From: Schistosoma haematobium
Lineage: Eukaryota > Platyhelminthes > Trematoda > Strigeidida > Schistosomatidae
Reading direction: 5' to 3'
Assembly: GCF_000699445.3 (NCBI RefSeq)
Contig: NC_067196.1
Coordinates: 23,329,116 to 23,393,115, forward strand
DNA length: 64,000 nt
Part shown: positions 12,401 through 23,552 of the stretch, in pieces
How positions within the stretch are numbered: position 1 is the first letter of the stretch
Layout: every line of letters begins with the position of its first letter
Notes under the pieces: generated by a model
Seen by the model: the letters and a program-made list of their open reading frames with translations, nothing else
Databases searched by the model: none
Told to the model about the DNA's origin: nothing
Made by a program: the position numbers and the translations under genes

Positions 12401-15400
12401 GATGTTAGAAGAGAAAAAACAATTAGAGGGTAGGGTGATTGTTCATTTTTTCCTGGCTTATTCCTCATTTTTATTCGTTTTACTGTTATTTCTAATAAAT
12501 TGGCTGAAGTTGGGCATTAACACCCTTGGACGCCGACTCAGTGGTCTAGAGGTTAAGTGTTCGAATCTCTCGGAGCGGGATCGTGGATGTGCACTACTGA
12601 GTAGTCCGACGCTAAGACGAAACGGCTGTCCAGTGCTTCCAAGTTTCCCATGATGGTCTAGCTTCAATTGACTCGACCCCAGGCTGCTGAGGACTTCCAT
12701 ACAGCTATCCAGTCCTTCCTACTTTTCAATGGTTATTGAACTAAGATCAGATGATGAAGTTAACTATAAGATTATGAGAGTATTTGGTTTAATTGTTTTA
12801 CTAAACAATATGATTGTAATTTATTTAAATGTTATATATGATCAGGACAAGATGTCTGTTCAATAGTTCCAGAATTACAAACAGATCCACTTTTATCTTC
12901 ACATAGAGGTGATAAAAAATCAATAGAATTAATTATACTTTATGCCACAAATCATGTGAATTATGACAATCTCATAAATGGTGACTCAATGAAAAATAAT
13001 TGGTTTGCCTCAGAAAAAGATACAAGTGTATGGGAAGATGACAATACAGTTTGTTCACAGACTGGTGTAACTGGACCTGCACCTTATCCAACATTAAAGC
13101 AGGTAAACATTAATTACGTAACAAAAAAACATAGATTGTGATAATGTACAGGATTTTTGGAAAATGTTTCGTTTGAAAAGTTGCTTGATTTTTCACTAAA
13201 CATTTGGATCCGTACATTATGACATAACCTGTATAAATGTTTTAAGTTATTAAACAAGATCACTTTGAAATTTTTATGACAACAATTGAAAACTATAAAA
13301 TATCTAACAGATATTTCGTCCCAAGTTACGATTCCTCTTCAGTGGTTCAAATTCATGGCCCTGGATGAAATTGAGCCAAAAAGGTTCAAATCTCTTAGTG
13401 AACACAATAACCTTAGACCAGTAACATGAAATTTAATGATTTACATCTTTAACTTTAGTTGGTTTTAGTGATATTAACTAGATATAGATTAAATTTAATC
13501 ATGACTAAAATTATTAAAGTAAAATCACGAATAGAAAATGTTTCATGTTAAATGTCAGTCAGTCAGTCAGTCAGCTACAACGTAGGACCAGGCATATATA
13601 TGCATCGGTTCAAGTTACCATACCTCATTAGCACAGCAAGACGAACACCAGATTCATAAAAGTAGTTAATTCAATGGTGTTAATATATAAAAGAAAGATT
13701 GCATATAAGGATATAGTACAGGAAGAAAGAATTAGTACGTAGAAAGACATGAAGCGATTCATGTTAAATAAATGAGGTCATGAGAAGAAAATTATTTTTT
13801 ATAGTTTGAACTCCAAATAACAATTATATGAGACTTACTCAGTCAAAAATCTAATTCATCGTTTGCATCACAAACTGAATTTATTTGGATCATCATTAAA
13901 AACCACTAAGTAATGGTCAGCTGTTTCATCCTAGTATGGAACTCCTCGGCAGTATACATCTACGGTCGCACGTAGGATCGAACTCAGTACCTCTAGATTT
14001 TTGAGTTATCAAACAGTGATTCGCATTTCTAATTTTAATTGACCCACTGTATTGTCTAACCATCATCAACCAATTTTATTTAAGTCATAGTAAACTTGGA
14101 TTGCAGCTAACAGTAAAGAAGAAAACCCATCTAGAATGCCTGTTTCGTTTTATTTTAAACTTGTCAACTGTTAAATTGATTTTATCATTGAATAATTTGT
14201 AATTCAATGGGGTTTGTTTGTTTGTTTGTTTTCCCAAATTCATGCACGCATAAACATTTTTTCTTTTTATATTCATTCTTCCAAAGGTGTAACCCAGATA
14301 ACAGATTACATTTTACACTAATTATTCTAGGTAAAGTTAAGTAATTTATTATTGTTCACAAAGCAAACAAACATGCAAATGAAAGTAATTTTCAACATTC
14401 AAATAGACAATAATAACATGGAATTAGAATTGATTTACGTGGGGAAAAAAAAACAAAAACAGATTGAATCATGAATTCTATTGTTAAAATACTTCAATAT
14501 GTTTTATGCTTTTAATACTTTCCCCTCAGTAAATATCATTTAAATAAATGGAAATAAGCGTCGAATACAAAAATAAAATGCGTGTGTATATTAATAAAAA
14601 TGTACAATTTTTCAGAAGAAAATTGCAACGCCTAAACTAGTTAGAAATACAACAACAACAAAAAACTAACAGTAAGAACTAATTACTTCGAATGTATTAT
14701 ATTATATTAAAAGTTTGTGAATTAAGGCTATATCGAGGCAATCCGCACAGGATGCACATATGCTAACATGAGACTAATCAATTACAGTCCTAAATAACAA
14801 ATGGGAAGATACAAGTATAACAACACCAAGTGAATGTATTACATCAGTTTGCCAAGTACTCACCTATTATATGTTATTACTTGTGAACCTGAGTGACCTG
14901 TTTATTGTATAACGCAACGATACCGCCAATCAGAGAGAAATGGATTATCGATCGAACCAGTGACGCATAAAACACGTGCGAGTAGCCTAGAATCCTGATT
15001 GGTCCTGATTTCCGCCTAGCCTAGCCAGTTGAGTCCAGAACACAAATCTCAGCTTCTGCAATATGATTCATTTATTTCAAGTATACTGGGTTTATATATC
15101 AACCAGACAGACCACATCATACCATAAAATATGAAACAGCATTTGTACAAGAATTAGCCAAATGTGGCTGTGAATGAGGAAGATCGTAATTAATAGACAG
15201 GCTATAACTCAAAAAATGGTAAATCGTGTAATATTAGTTCATAGGTCAAAATAAAACTCATAATAAGAGGGACATGAATATGAACAGTTTAGTTACATAA
15301 CAATTACACGATAAAAATATACTCATAGTATTGATCCATAAATGCATCCCAAAAATTACTATTCATTATTCTTATCGGGATATAACACTATAAAACTCTT

Positions 15401-18400
15401 ACAATTTGACAAATAATATTGATAACATCATTAGTAGCTAAGTTTGAAGAAAATACTAGTTCTCAAGTGGAAAAAATTTAACCGTTGAAGTTCAGTTATG
15501 TGGAGTGTGAGACGGGTTTTGTAGATGAAAATTAGTGATGGTTGAACAATATTACCCAACTGTATAAACTTAACTCAATTTAAGAGTGAATAATCACTAT
15601 GAATTATGAGTAATAGTACAGTTTGTAATTAACTCCATGATTAGTTACTCAAAGTAGACAGATATGCTCTGCTTGTAATCAATACGTAGACTATTGTTAT
15701 CTGTAAAAATTGATTCCCTGTAAATTTCTTTTAGGATTTCACGTGGTATGACTATTTATAATTTATATGAATTAACTCTTGTCCTAACCTCTAATCTGGT
15801 CCTTAACCGTTAGTCAAAATTGTGGAACTGTATATCCTATGATCTCATCTAGTGGTCTACATACCAAGTGTACTATTTAGTATTGTAATCTAGTATATCA
15901 AGTCGTAATATCTAGTATCGCGTGCTGAACACAAAGCAGAGCCTTTTCAATGCTATTACAATCTGAAAGAAGTTAGTTTATGATGATTTTACTGTCATTT
16001 AGGTTACATCATGAGAATAAACAAAAAAACAATGCATGTGCATTTATCAGTTTTATAGACATTGTGTTTAAAAATTCCTGAATAACCAACTTATTGAGAG
16101 TTTATGCTAATGCAGTAAGTTAATGCGAGAATCTTGTCGTATTTTATCAAATACTGACTTTAATTATACAACAATTGATAGCCACAAAGCGCTGGATAAC
16201 TAATTCGTTCTAGTATAAAACCCCTTAAAATACACATCAATAACTTGTCCTAAAGGTGATCCCCTTATCTTTAGACTGAAATGAAAAAAACTGCCCAGTG
16301 TTTCTAGATTTTATTGATTGGTTAATTAAGGTCGGTCTATAATGTTAAACTACAAAATTCAATTCAAGATTATGTAATTTTTTTAAAATATTTCTATTGA
16401 CTTCAATCAAAGAAAGCAAGGACTGCTCAACGATTATAGAACTTCATAAATTTTTACGTTACTCAGTTTAGCTTGCTCTGTTGAAAAATTCACTATATTT
16501 AAGTCTTGTTGAAGATATACATCTTGTTTAACAATAAAAGTGAATCACTCTACTATAAATCAAATCAACACTGAAATCAACTGGTTATCAATAAGAAAGT
16601 AGAAGTAGATTCTATCTATCAACTTATACAAAAGAGATGAATTAATTACCCTAGTCAGAGATTGATTAAAAAAGATAGTCGACAAGAATAAATGAACAAA
16701 TTAAGACAGAATAACCTACTAAAACAATCAATAATAAACATAAGAGTCAGTACAGACTGACTTAACATTTATAAAATAACTCGAAAGCTTACTTTTACAT
16801 AAAGTATATTACGATGTCATTGTTTTAAACGATTATACAAGCTTTACAAACATTAAACTGTCTAACTCAAAATATACAACATCAACCAGAATATTCCCTT
16901 GGTATTGTTTGGCTTGTATCTTCCCATTGAAATTTAAGACTGCAATTGAACAGTCTGTTATTAGCATATGTGGATACTGTGCGTATGCCTAGATACTGCC
17001 TTAATTCACAAGCTTTTTGTAAGCAATGATGGATTCAGAAGCTGAGTGGATAACGCGATGGCGTTTGAAGCGAATGGTACTGGGTTCAAGTCCCAGAGTG
17101 AACATCAACTCTGAGATGCAAGTACATCCAGCTGACGAGTCCCAAATAGGACGAAACGCGCATCCTAGATCCCACTGCTAGCCACTATCCATCATTGCTT
17201 ACATCAACCAGAATATTTCATTTAAAAAGAACATCTTTATCGATTTACTGTTTAAGTAAGATTGTACAGAATAACGGAAACAATTTATGAAACTGTTTCT
17301 TTGTTTTATTTAACTAATCATTAATTCTTTTAAATTTTTATTCTAAGGTACGTTTATGGGGTACAAGTATGAATCATTTAATTCGTGATGAAAATGGACA
17401 AAAATGGTTAGAACATTTTATGCAAAAAGAATATAGTTGTGAAAATTTTCGATTTTTACAAGAAGTTATAAAATATAAATTTGGACCATTATCTATGATT
17501 GAAAAAGAATCTAAAAGAATTTATGCAGAATATTTAGCTAAAACTGGAGCTAGTGAAATCAATATAGATAATTATATTATGACGGTAACAGAAGAATTAT
17601 TAAAGGTATATTACTATTGTTTGTAATATATGTAAGCTTTAAAAACTATAGATGCGTGTTGTGACTTATGTCTGGCTTTTATCACGTGATCTATCCATCA
17701 ATTAAAATACGACTTATACAATCTTAGCACTGTGCCAAACCAATGACGTTCGACCGGTATGGGCGGTCTAGCGTCCTTATTGGTCCTGCTTTCTGCCTAG
17801 CCAGTCCACGTTAGTCCAGAACATCAATACTAGCTCCTACTATGCGAATCGAATCATTTATTTCAGACATACTGGGTTTATATATCAACCAAACAGACCG
17901 CAACGCAACATAAAATAGGAAATAACATTTGTACACAGTAAAGCCAAAAAGTGGCTGTGGACGTGGGAGGCAGTAGTTAATAAACTGAACAGTAAATCGT
18001 ACAATAATAAATTATAGGTCAAAATAAAACTTATAATAAGAGGAATATAAATATACATAATCTAATTATTGAATAGTTATACCATAAGAATGTTTAGATA
18101 ATATTAGTCAACTGATTTGTCTCAGAAGTTACTCGTGATTTAATCTCCGCACGGATATAACAATGTGTGCGACATTATCATAGCAAATTAAAACGAAACA
18201 ATTGTCTAATTCTTCCTGGTCGTTAATGGTTCTTGATGTGAACTATATAAATTCGAGATAAATTTTCAAGAGTCAATTGTGGTAGAGTTCATTGATATTG
18301 AGACTAAGTCAATTATTCCTGATAATATTAGATAGTTATTATTACAGATCACAAAGTCATTTAAATTAAAATAATAAATTAATGATTTCTATCTAATTCA

Positions 18401-20007
18401 ATAGACTCAAATTTACGTGCTAATTGAAAAATCCCAAAGTTTCAGGTTTACACTTGTTTAGAGTTTGTGTATTGTACTAAAGCTAATGTTAGCTGGTAAT
18501 TAAGAACCTGATTACTTTTTTATCCAAATTTGCAGTTGTCATATCCTATTTTATTAATTATATCTATCCCAAATAATCTGTTTTCTGTTCATATATCTGA
18601 TTCTTTTAGCTTAAATCCTTACTGATTTAATCTAAAATTAGATGGAACTTAGCTCCTATTGTGATATAATGTAAATAGATAATATACTCAGTACTTAATT
18701 GATAGTCATTTAAAATTTCAGTGATTGAACACTATCATTCTTAACATGGTAGACATCTCGATACTTTAAGTTAATAAATCAGGTTAAACCAAGTAACTCA
18801 ATAACTGTCTTTTATCTACGAACTCCATGCGCTGATAAGCATAAATTTCGTAGCTAATTATTTATGAATTTCATTCATTAAATCTATACAAACACCTATC
18901 GTGTGTGTTATAATAATATTATTAATGTTAGTTAACAGACCACAATAAAAACTAGCTAGAATGTTCACCTCATTTATAACTTCCTAACAGGATAATATCA
19001 TTAACAATAAGAAGTAACTTATTGAGATGTTCATTAACAAAAAGATAATATGTTAAGAAACGTGAGTGAATTAATTCTATAACAATAAACATTTCATAGA
19101 AGTTGATGAATCTGAAATTGAATGAAACACATGTACTTAATTCCACAGTTTATTTTACTTCATTCTAATACAACTGTCCATTGAAAATACTATGCTCTAC
19201 ACAAACTAGATAATATATGATAAAGAAATAAAGAAGTGAAGAGTATAATCAAAAACATAATTATGTAGGTGTATAAGAGGAGATACAGTTCAGACAAAAA
19301 TACAATCAAAAATTAATTTTTTCTAGTTAAAAAAAGCTTCCTCTCACTTTATGAAGAACGTAAAAGAAAACTACAATAGGATCACCACTTGTTTTAATAT
19401 TTAGTCATGTCTGATAACGTCTCAATCCAATGAGTTACATCAGTTCAAAGACTTCAGTCAGGAAGTTGTGATGGATTGAAAAATATTAATTCTGTATAGA
19501 TTTATTTAGCACCATGAAGCCATGTCAAAGGCTGATAGCCTCTACTCCTTTTCTACCTATTTCAACCATTGAAAAATAATGCACGACATGTAAGTCACTC
19601 AAAAGATAATCAGAAAACATATCCAATCAACTGAAGCCAGCATTCCAAGATAACAAACAACAAGTGAACTACCAAAGCGTATCTGTACATGGTGATTTCA
19701 CTGTCAGACAAAGTGCAAATATATTAGTATGTACATTTCAGAAATTTATTAACATGACATTCATCGTTAACATTTCTTACCATTTTGCATTATATGATTA
19801 CATTCAACTTGTCTTATGTTAAAGAATTCACTTTTTATTTTCCTAAAAAATTGACAGAATCCTAATCCATTTTGTTTTGATTTGGCACAAGAACATATCT
19901 ACAATCTAGTAAGAACTGATTCATATGCACGTTTCTTACGATCATCTGATTATTTGACATTATTAAATAATGCAATGAAAGCAGCATCAACACACCAAAC
20001 AAAGTAG
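6469..20007 (+). CDS. RGS7-like: R7-subfamily regulator of G-protein signalling
   Basis: Seven coding exons: 6469-6575, 6625-6826, 8006-8245, 12279-12429, 12846-13102, 17348-17605, 19858-20007. All introns are GT-AG, all phases join, and the product is 454 residues, close to the usual R7 length. The first intron is only 49 bp. Residues about 20-103 form a DEP domain ([21 protein letters not shown]). Residues 104-183 are the DEP-helical extension ([15 protein letters not shown], then a charged helix). Residues about 234-319 carry the GGL-to-linker region with a recognisable NNW...SVWE in place of the family NPW...TFWE, but the GGL helix is divergent. Residues 320-447 are the RGS box ([37 protein letters not shown]). 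R7 proteins partner with Gbeta5 and speed GTP hydrolysis by Galpha i/o. The start is the first ATG after a 3' splice site at 6448. A possible AATAAA lies 38 nt past the stop. The exact paralogue (RGS6/7/9/11) cannot be fixed. Confidence 0.93.
7110..7262 (+). repeat. Decayed hammerhead SINE, second subfamily
   Basis: The stretch GTTGATGAGTGCCAGTGAGC followed by a damaged GAAAC box (CCAAAT) and CTAGGTTTTC aligns with the ribozyme of the 3.5-kb copy. Upstream, CACTAAGTGATCGATGATCAAT aligns with the arm of the 3.7-kb inverted repeat. It lies in intron 2 of the RGS gene. Confidence 0.65.
8355..8420 (-). repeat. Hammerhead SINE 3' fragment
   Basis: On the minus strand GATGAGTCGCAGAATCAAGC then GAAACAGC and a tail ending in TTTTCAATGG match the ribozyme and 3' tail of the Sm-alpha-like copies. 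It lies in RGS intron 3, about 110 bp after exon 3. Confidence 0.6.
9411..10401 (+). mobile_element. SR2/RTE-like retrotransposon, 3' part with long open RT frame
   Basis: A 5'-truncated non-LTR element in RGS intron 3. The reading frame is open from about 9415 to 10341. It encodes the C-terminal half of a reverse transcriptase: GVRQGC...PFLF, then FADDLALL with the catalytic FADD box, LGLNI-type helix ([10 protein letters not shown]), [20 protein letters not shown], and a basic end with [15 protein letters not shown]. These are hallmarks of the schistosome SR2 group of the RTE clade. The frame ends at a TAG where related copies have Trp (GGT TAG AGA), just before the normal end. The 3' end carries a short GTAAGTAAGTAAG tail, typical of RTE. 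The long open frame implies a rather recent insertion. Confidence 0.88.
10402..11830. other. RGS intron 3, nothing recognised
   Basis: AT-rich intron sequence. A 95-codon minus-strand frame (11060-11347) shows no recognisable domain and is treated as chance. Confidence 0.4.
11840..12010 (+). repeat. Probable degraded hammerhead SINE
   Basis: CTCAGCAGTGGCTTCAG followed by CCTGGGTTCC aligns with the A-box and B-box spacing of the other SINE copies, and GAATCCCATGTATCAAC sits where the ribozyme helix II region would be. The core is gone and the match is weak. Confidence 0.4.
12512..12685 (+). repeat. Hammerhead SINE (Sm-alpha-like), decayed
   Basis: It lies 80 bp after RGS exon 4. ACTCAGTGGTCTAGAGGTTA (A-box region), a shortened B-box region, GGGATCGTGGATGTGCAC and the ribozyme remnant (CTGAGTAGTCC...GACGAAACGG, with the first core box mutated), then TGTCCAGTGCTTCC and AGCTTCAATTGACTC, the same 3' end as the 2.8-kb copy. 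Confidence 0.75.
13553..13775 (-). mobile_element. 3' end of a family A non-LTR retrotransposon
   Basis: About 220 bp, in reverse orientation, of the same 3' terminus seen at 22.2-22.5 kb and 36.55-36.77 kb. It includes the (TCAG)n tail (13556-13576), ACGTAGGACCAGGC, and the stretch TTCATAAAAGTAGTTAATTC. It is a very short 5'-truncated insertion in RGS intron 5. Confidence 0.85.
13896..14012 (-). repeat. Hammerhead SINE, decayed
   Basis: On the minus strand a B box (GAGTTCGATCC) is followed by a ribozyme remnant, CTGCCGAGGAGTTCCATACT then AGGATGAAACAGC, and the standard 3' tail. The first core box is mutated (CTGCCGA). Confidence 0.7.
14212..14231 (+). repeat. (GTTT)5 microsatellite
   Basis: A short perfect tetranucleotide run in RGS intron 5. 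Confidence 0.9.
14872..15387 (+). mobile_element. Solo LTR, TGTT...AACA type (copy 1)
   Basis: A 516-bp block that starts TGTT and ends GATATAACA, alignable along most of its length with 17657-18162. Shared landmarks include GATTGGTCCTG, CTGGGTTTATATATCAACCA (TATA-like) and AGGTCAAAATAAAACT (polyadenylation-like). Terminal TGTT/AACA and 5-bp flanks TTATA/CTATA, with one mismatch, fit an LTR retrotransposon LTR. No internal region is attached. Orientation is inferred from the TATA-like box only. Confidence 0.72.
16265..16345 (+). repeat. Hammerhead SINE 3' fragment
   Basis: A decayed AATGAAAAAAACTGCCCAGTG and the following tail align with the GAAAC box and 3' end of the Sm-alpha-like copies. 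It is a weak but positionally consistent match. Confidence 0.4.
16896..17200 (+). repeat. Complete hammerhead SINE with 17-bp target-site duplication
   Basis: A 305-bp element bounded by a perfect 17-bp duplication (ACATCAACCAGAATATT at 16879-16895 and 17201-17217). It contains a tRNA-like promoter (B box GGGTTCAAGTCCC near 17083) and a hammerhead at about 17121-17170: CTGACGA, helix II GTCC/GGAC around CCAAATA, then GAAAC. ATCCAG before the core can pair with CTAGAT after it as helix I, placing the predicted cut after C17164. The 3' half, from 17021, is enclosed by a perfect 16-bp inverted repeat (GTAAGCAATGATGGAT and its complement ending at 17202). It lies in RGS intron 5, 148 bp before exon 6. 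Confidence 0.88.
17121..17172 (+). ncRNA. Hammerhead ribozyme (Sm-alpha type)
   Basis: All core bases of CUGANGA and GAAA are present, helix II is fully paired, and a plausible NUH cleavage triplet (AUC) precedes 17165. This is the best ribozyme in the window. Known Sm-alpha RNAs self-cleave; activity of this copy is inference. Confidence 0.82.
17657..18162 (+). mobile_element. Solo LTR, TGTT...AACA type (copy 2)
   Basis: A 506-bp block homologous to 14872-15387 with the same TGTT/AACA ends. The flanks ATGCG/ATGTG are a 5-bp duplication with one mismatch. It begins 52 bp after RGS exon 6. The two copies differ by many substitutions and small gaps, so they are independent, fairly old insertions rather than a pair from one element. 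Confidence 0.72.
18163..19857. other. RGS intron 6, nothing recognised
   Basis: AT-rich intron sequence without a repeat I recognise. It ends in the 3' splice site before exon 7. Confidence 0.4.
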
Positions 20008-20044
20008 ATCAATCGCTAAAACGATCATAGTGAAGTTTACAACA

Positions 20045-20050
20045 AATAAA
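20045..20050 (+). terminator. Candidate polyadenylation signal of the RGS gene
   Basis: An AATAAA hexamer 38 nt after the RGS stop codon. Such hexamers are common in AT-rich DNA, so this is only a candidate. Confidence 0.35.
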
Positions 20051-20587
20051 TGTACCTATATGAAAAACTTAAACATCCACAGACAATTATTGTTCTGTAT
20101 TACTATAGTTTGTAGTCAATATATGGTTACAACATTTAATTTACTTTATTTTTGTATTAATATTGAAATGAATTTTGCTTGTTCAGGTTCATTAGGTTGT
20201 AGATATTTTCCTGGATTAAAAGAGTGAAGAAAACTGATTGAATATTTTATAATGCGAAATTGAAAGGATTTGTTTATAACTAGAAATAATACCTCATTAT
20301 CGTTCTTTCCTTGTTGAGTGTATTACAAAAAGATTAATTCAAAACAACCATAGACAATTTGTAGATTAATACATCTAAATCGAAAACTTGAATGATTTCC
20401 ATCCTGAACTCATCACAGTATAGGACGAGTTTGAATTACAACAATTGCTTCTAGACTGTTGTTGGCCCATCAGAAAACAGGTATTGTAAATGAATAACTT
20501 ACGGTAAAAAAATATAACAAAGCATCTATTTAAACACTTATAAGAACAAAAGCACTTTAGAAGTCCCGAGATTGACCAGTTAGTATA

Positions 20588-22475
20588 AAGCCTTTAGGAA
20601 TATGGTTAATTTACGTGCTATATCCATTGTCCATAGAAATAATTATGTACTTGATCCGTTTAACTCCTTTTTAATCTATGACTCGATATTAGGTAGTAGG
20701 TCACCCGACTCTATCTGAAATTCAAAAGTCTATCGTTAGTCTGAAACGAGGAAGAGCAGCTGGTCCAGATGGATTGGTTCCAGAGATCTTTGAGGATGAT
20801 GGTCCAATTTTAGCTAGAATCTGGGAGTTGGACGTTATCCCATCTGACTGGTCACAATCACTTATCGTCCCAATGTATAAGAGAGGGTCAAAGTCACCCT
20901 GTGACAACCATGGAGGGATTAGTTTAACTAATATAGCATCTAAAATACTAGCTCCGATAATTATCGGACGCATAACTAAGACTCGTGAACTAAAAACACG
21001 ACGAAATCCGGCTGGCTTTAGACCTGGTCGTGGCTGCATCGACTACATATTCACCATTCGTCAGGTTCTAGAACACAGGCATGCTTATCGGCGTCCGACA
21101 ATGGTGGTCTTTCTTGACTTGAAAGCAGCATTTGACTCCGTAGACCGCGAGATTCTGTGGTAGTGTCTGTCACTGAAAGGCGTACCTCAGAAGTACATAA
21201 ACCTTGTGAAAGTTCTTTACTCTAACAATACTAGTCGAGTCAGAGCTTATGGCGAACTGTCATCTGCTTTTGCAACCTCAAATGGTGTCCGTCAAGGATG
21301 TCCACTATCTCCATTTCTGTTTAACGTCATCATAGACCTGATGGAAATAACGCTCTCATCGACTGAATTATCGGATATTGATCTCCTACCAGAAGGTCCA
21401 CTTATCGAATTAGAATATTCAGATGATATAGTCCTGTTTAGTGAAGACGCTGATAAAATGCAGTCTTTTGATAGCACTGAGCAACAATGCCAGAATGTTT
21501 GGAATGCCCTTCTCTCCCTCTAAATGCGAGTTGTTGCTTCAGGACTGGTCTGCGTCAACACCTGAACTAAGGATAGGGAGTGGAGTAGTCGAACGCATTG
21601 ACAACTTCACTTAACATGGAAGTCTGATCAGCCCTAATGGGTTGGTGTCTGACGAAATCTCAGCATGGATTCGAAAAACTCGTTCGGCTTTCGCCAACTT
21701 ACGTCACTTATGGCAAAGGTGAGATATCCGTCTATCAATAAAAGGACGAGTATACTGCACGGCAGTTCGTTCTGTTTTACCTTACGGCTGCGAAACATGG
21801 TCATTAAGAGTAGAAGATACTCGTAAGCTACTAGTATTTGACCACAGATGCCTTATAAATATTGCTCACATCTGCTGCGATCACCGGCTAAGTAATAGTG
21901 AAGTTAGACACAGGATATTAGGGAATGATGGTAAATCAGTTGATGAGGTTGTGAGTCTTCATCGACTGAGATGGTTGGACCACGTGTTGTGTATACCTGA
22001 ACACCGGATTACCACGACGCTCAGTGCTGACTAGTGTTGGAAATGGTTGGAAGAAAGCTAGGGGCAGCCAAACCAAAACGTGGCATCAGTGCTTGAAGTC
22101 ATTAACCTCTAGTCTGTGTCATGTTGGTAGATGCAGACTACTTGGTTGAGGTCCGCGTGACCATCGTAACCAATGGTTGGAGACTTAGGGTGATACAGCT
22201 CAGAATCGATCACAATAGCGTAGGTGTATACACTTTCGGTCTTCATTTAAACCGTGAGATTAAAATCGCTTCATATCTTTCTTTCTACGAACTAATTCTT
22301 TCTTCCTGTACTATGTCCTTATATGCAATCTTTCTTTTATATATTACCACCATTGAATTAACTACTTTTATGAATCCGGTGTTTATTTTGCTGTGCTAAT
22401 GAGGTATGGCAACTTGAACTGATGCATATATGTGCCTGATCCTACGTTGTAGCTGACTGACTGACGCTATTAATT
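20588..22475 (+). mobile_element. Family A non-LTR retrotransposon, 5'-truncated copy
   Basis: It encodes the reverse transcriptase region: SLKRGRAAGPDGLVPE, DWSQSLIVPMYKRGS, GFRPGRGCID, VVFLDLKAAFDSVDRE, GVRQGCPLSPFLF and ELEYSDDIVLFSED (YSDD in place of the usual YADD/FADD), then LPYGCETW. It starts inside the intron-like segment described under 38331-38443. The frame is broken by TAG after DREILW (21161-21163), by a frameshift near 21470, and by a TAA where the other copy has Tyr (DNFT). It is nearly identical to 36549-38438 in inverse orientation. One codon (Leu in IIDLLMEI) is missing relative to that copy. The 3' end has a short TGACTGACTGAC tail. Confidence 0.9.
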
Positions 22476-23428
22476 GGAACGTTCTGAGGACTATACAAAT
22501 ATATTTGTAGTGCTCATCTTACGTGGTCGAAACAAGTATGATTCATTTCTTAATCTCATTAAAAATAACCGGTCATTTTCATTATCCTAATTGGCCCGTC
22601 GATATACCGTTTTTTTCTTCATGATTTAAGACTAGCAATCAGAAGTCGCACAGTTGGATTCGACAATTTTGTAAAACTTTAACCAACGCTTCTATAAAAA
22701 AAACTTCAGCTGATTCTCACTCTTACTTTGCTAAAACTGTCGCTATATGCACAGAGTTGTTTCGTTACAGTTTTGACTTTGTAAATAGGGTATCCTCCTC
22801 CGAGTTCGTTACTTCCACTACTCGGCGGATTATTGTTGAAGTATTGTATCAGTCGCCCGGTCTATTGACTTAGTGAATATCCAGCTCCTTACTAAAACGA
22901 CAATCCAACTGTTTGTAATTACTGTAGACCTCAGAGATACCCAACAGCATTATAGCTACCATTCAGTGAATGTTTATCTACCAACTCATTCCACGTGGGT
23001 CCAAGCAATTAAGTCATTTAATTTTAAATCAATCCTTAACAATTCAACACCGACTAATGAAACTGGAGCTTGACTACTTTATCCTTCGCTTTATTTTATC
23101 AGACTGTACTACTGCACTGTGTTCAATGTTGATCTTTCTCGATGGAAAACAATAGCTTGATTTTTTCATTTGTAATGATTATGTTATGTACATATTTTCC
23201 ACTGTCTTGCTTTAGCTTATATCAGCTACAAATGTTCAAATTTCTACAGAGACTTAAGTATGAATTATCTAGTATGCAAGACATTTTATGTTCTTTTATT
23301 TCATATGTTGAATTCAATTTAGCAATTAAAATTCCATCTGACAATTAAAGTCTTAAGATAAAACATTATCAGTATTATTGAATGAAGTTAGAAATATAAA
23401 TAATTGTATTAAGACTCAGAAACATGAA
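22476..23428. other. Intergenic, nothing recognised
   Basis: Between the family A copy and a SINE fragment. The short open frames look like chance. Confidence 0.4.
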
Positions 23429-23429
23429 G

Positions 23430-23552
23430 CTTCTTAGTCCGATCCCTGACTAGGTTCTAAGTGTGTGTTGCTGAAGAATCCAACATTAGGATGAAACAGC
23501 TATCCCGTCCATCCTGGTTCTCAGTGATAACATCATGTTAGAATGATCCTTG
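23430..23552 (+). repeat. Hammerhead SINE, decayed
   Basis: TGACTAGGTTCTAAGTG (decayed B-box region) precedes a ribozyme remnant CTGAAGAATCCAACATTAGG then ATGAAACAGC and the SINE tail. The core is close to consensus, but helix II is damaged. Confidence 0.65.

Noticed and set aside
13556..13576. CRISPR-like or satellite interpretation of the (TCAG)n run
   Set aside because: It is the short 3' tail repeat of the adjoining family A fragment.
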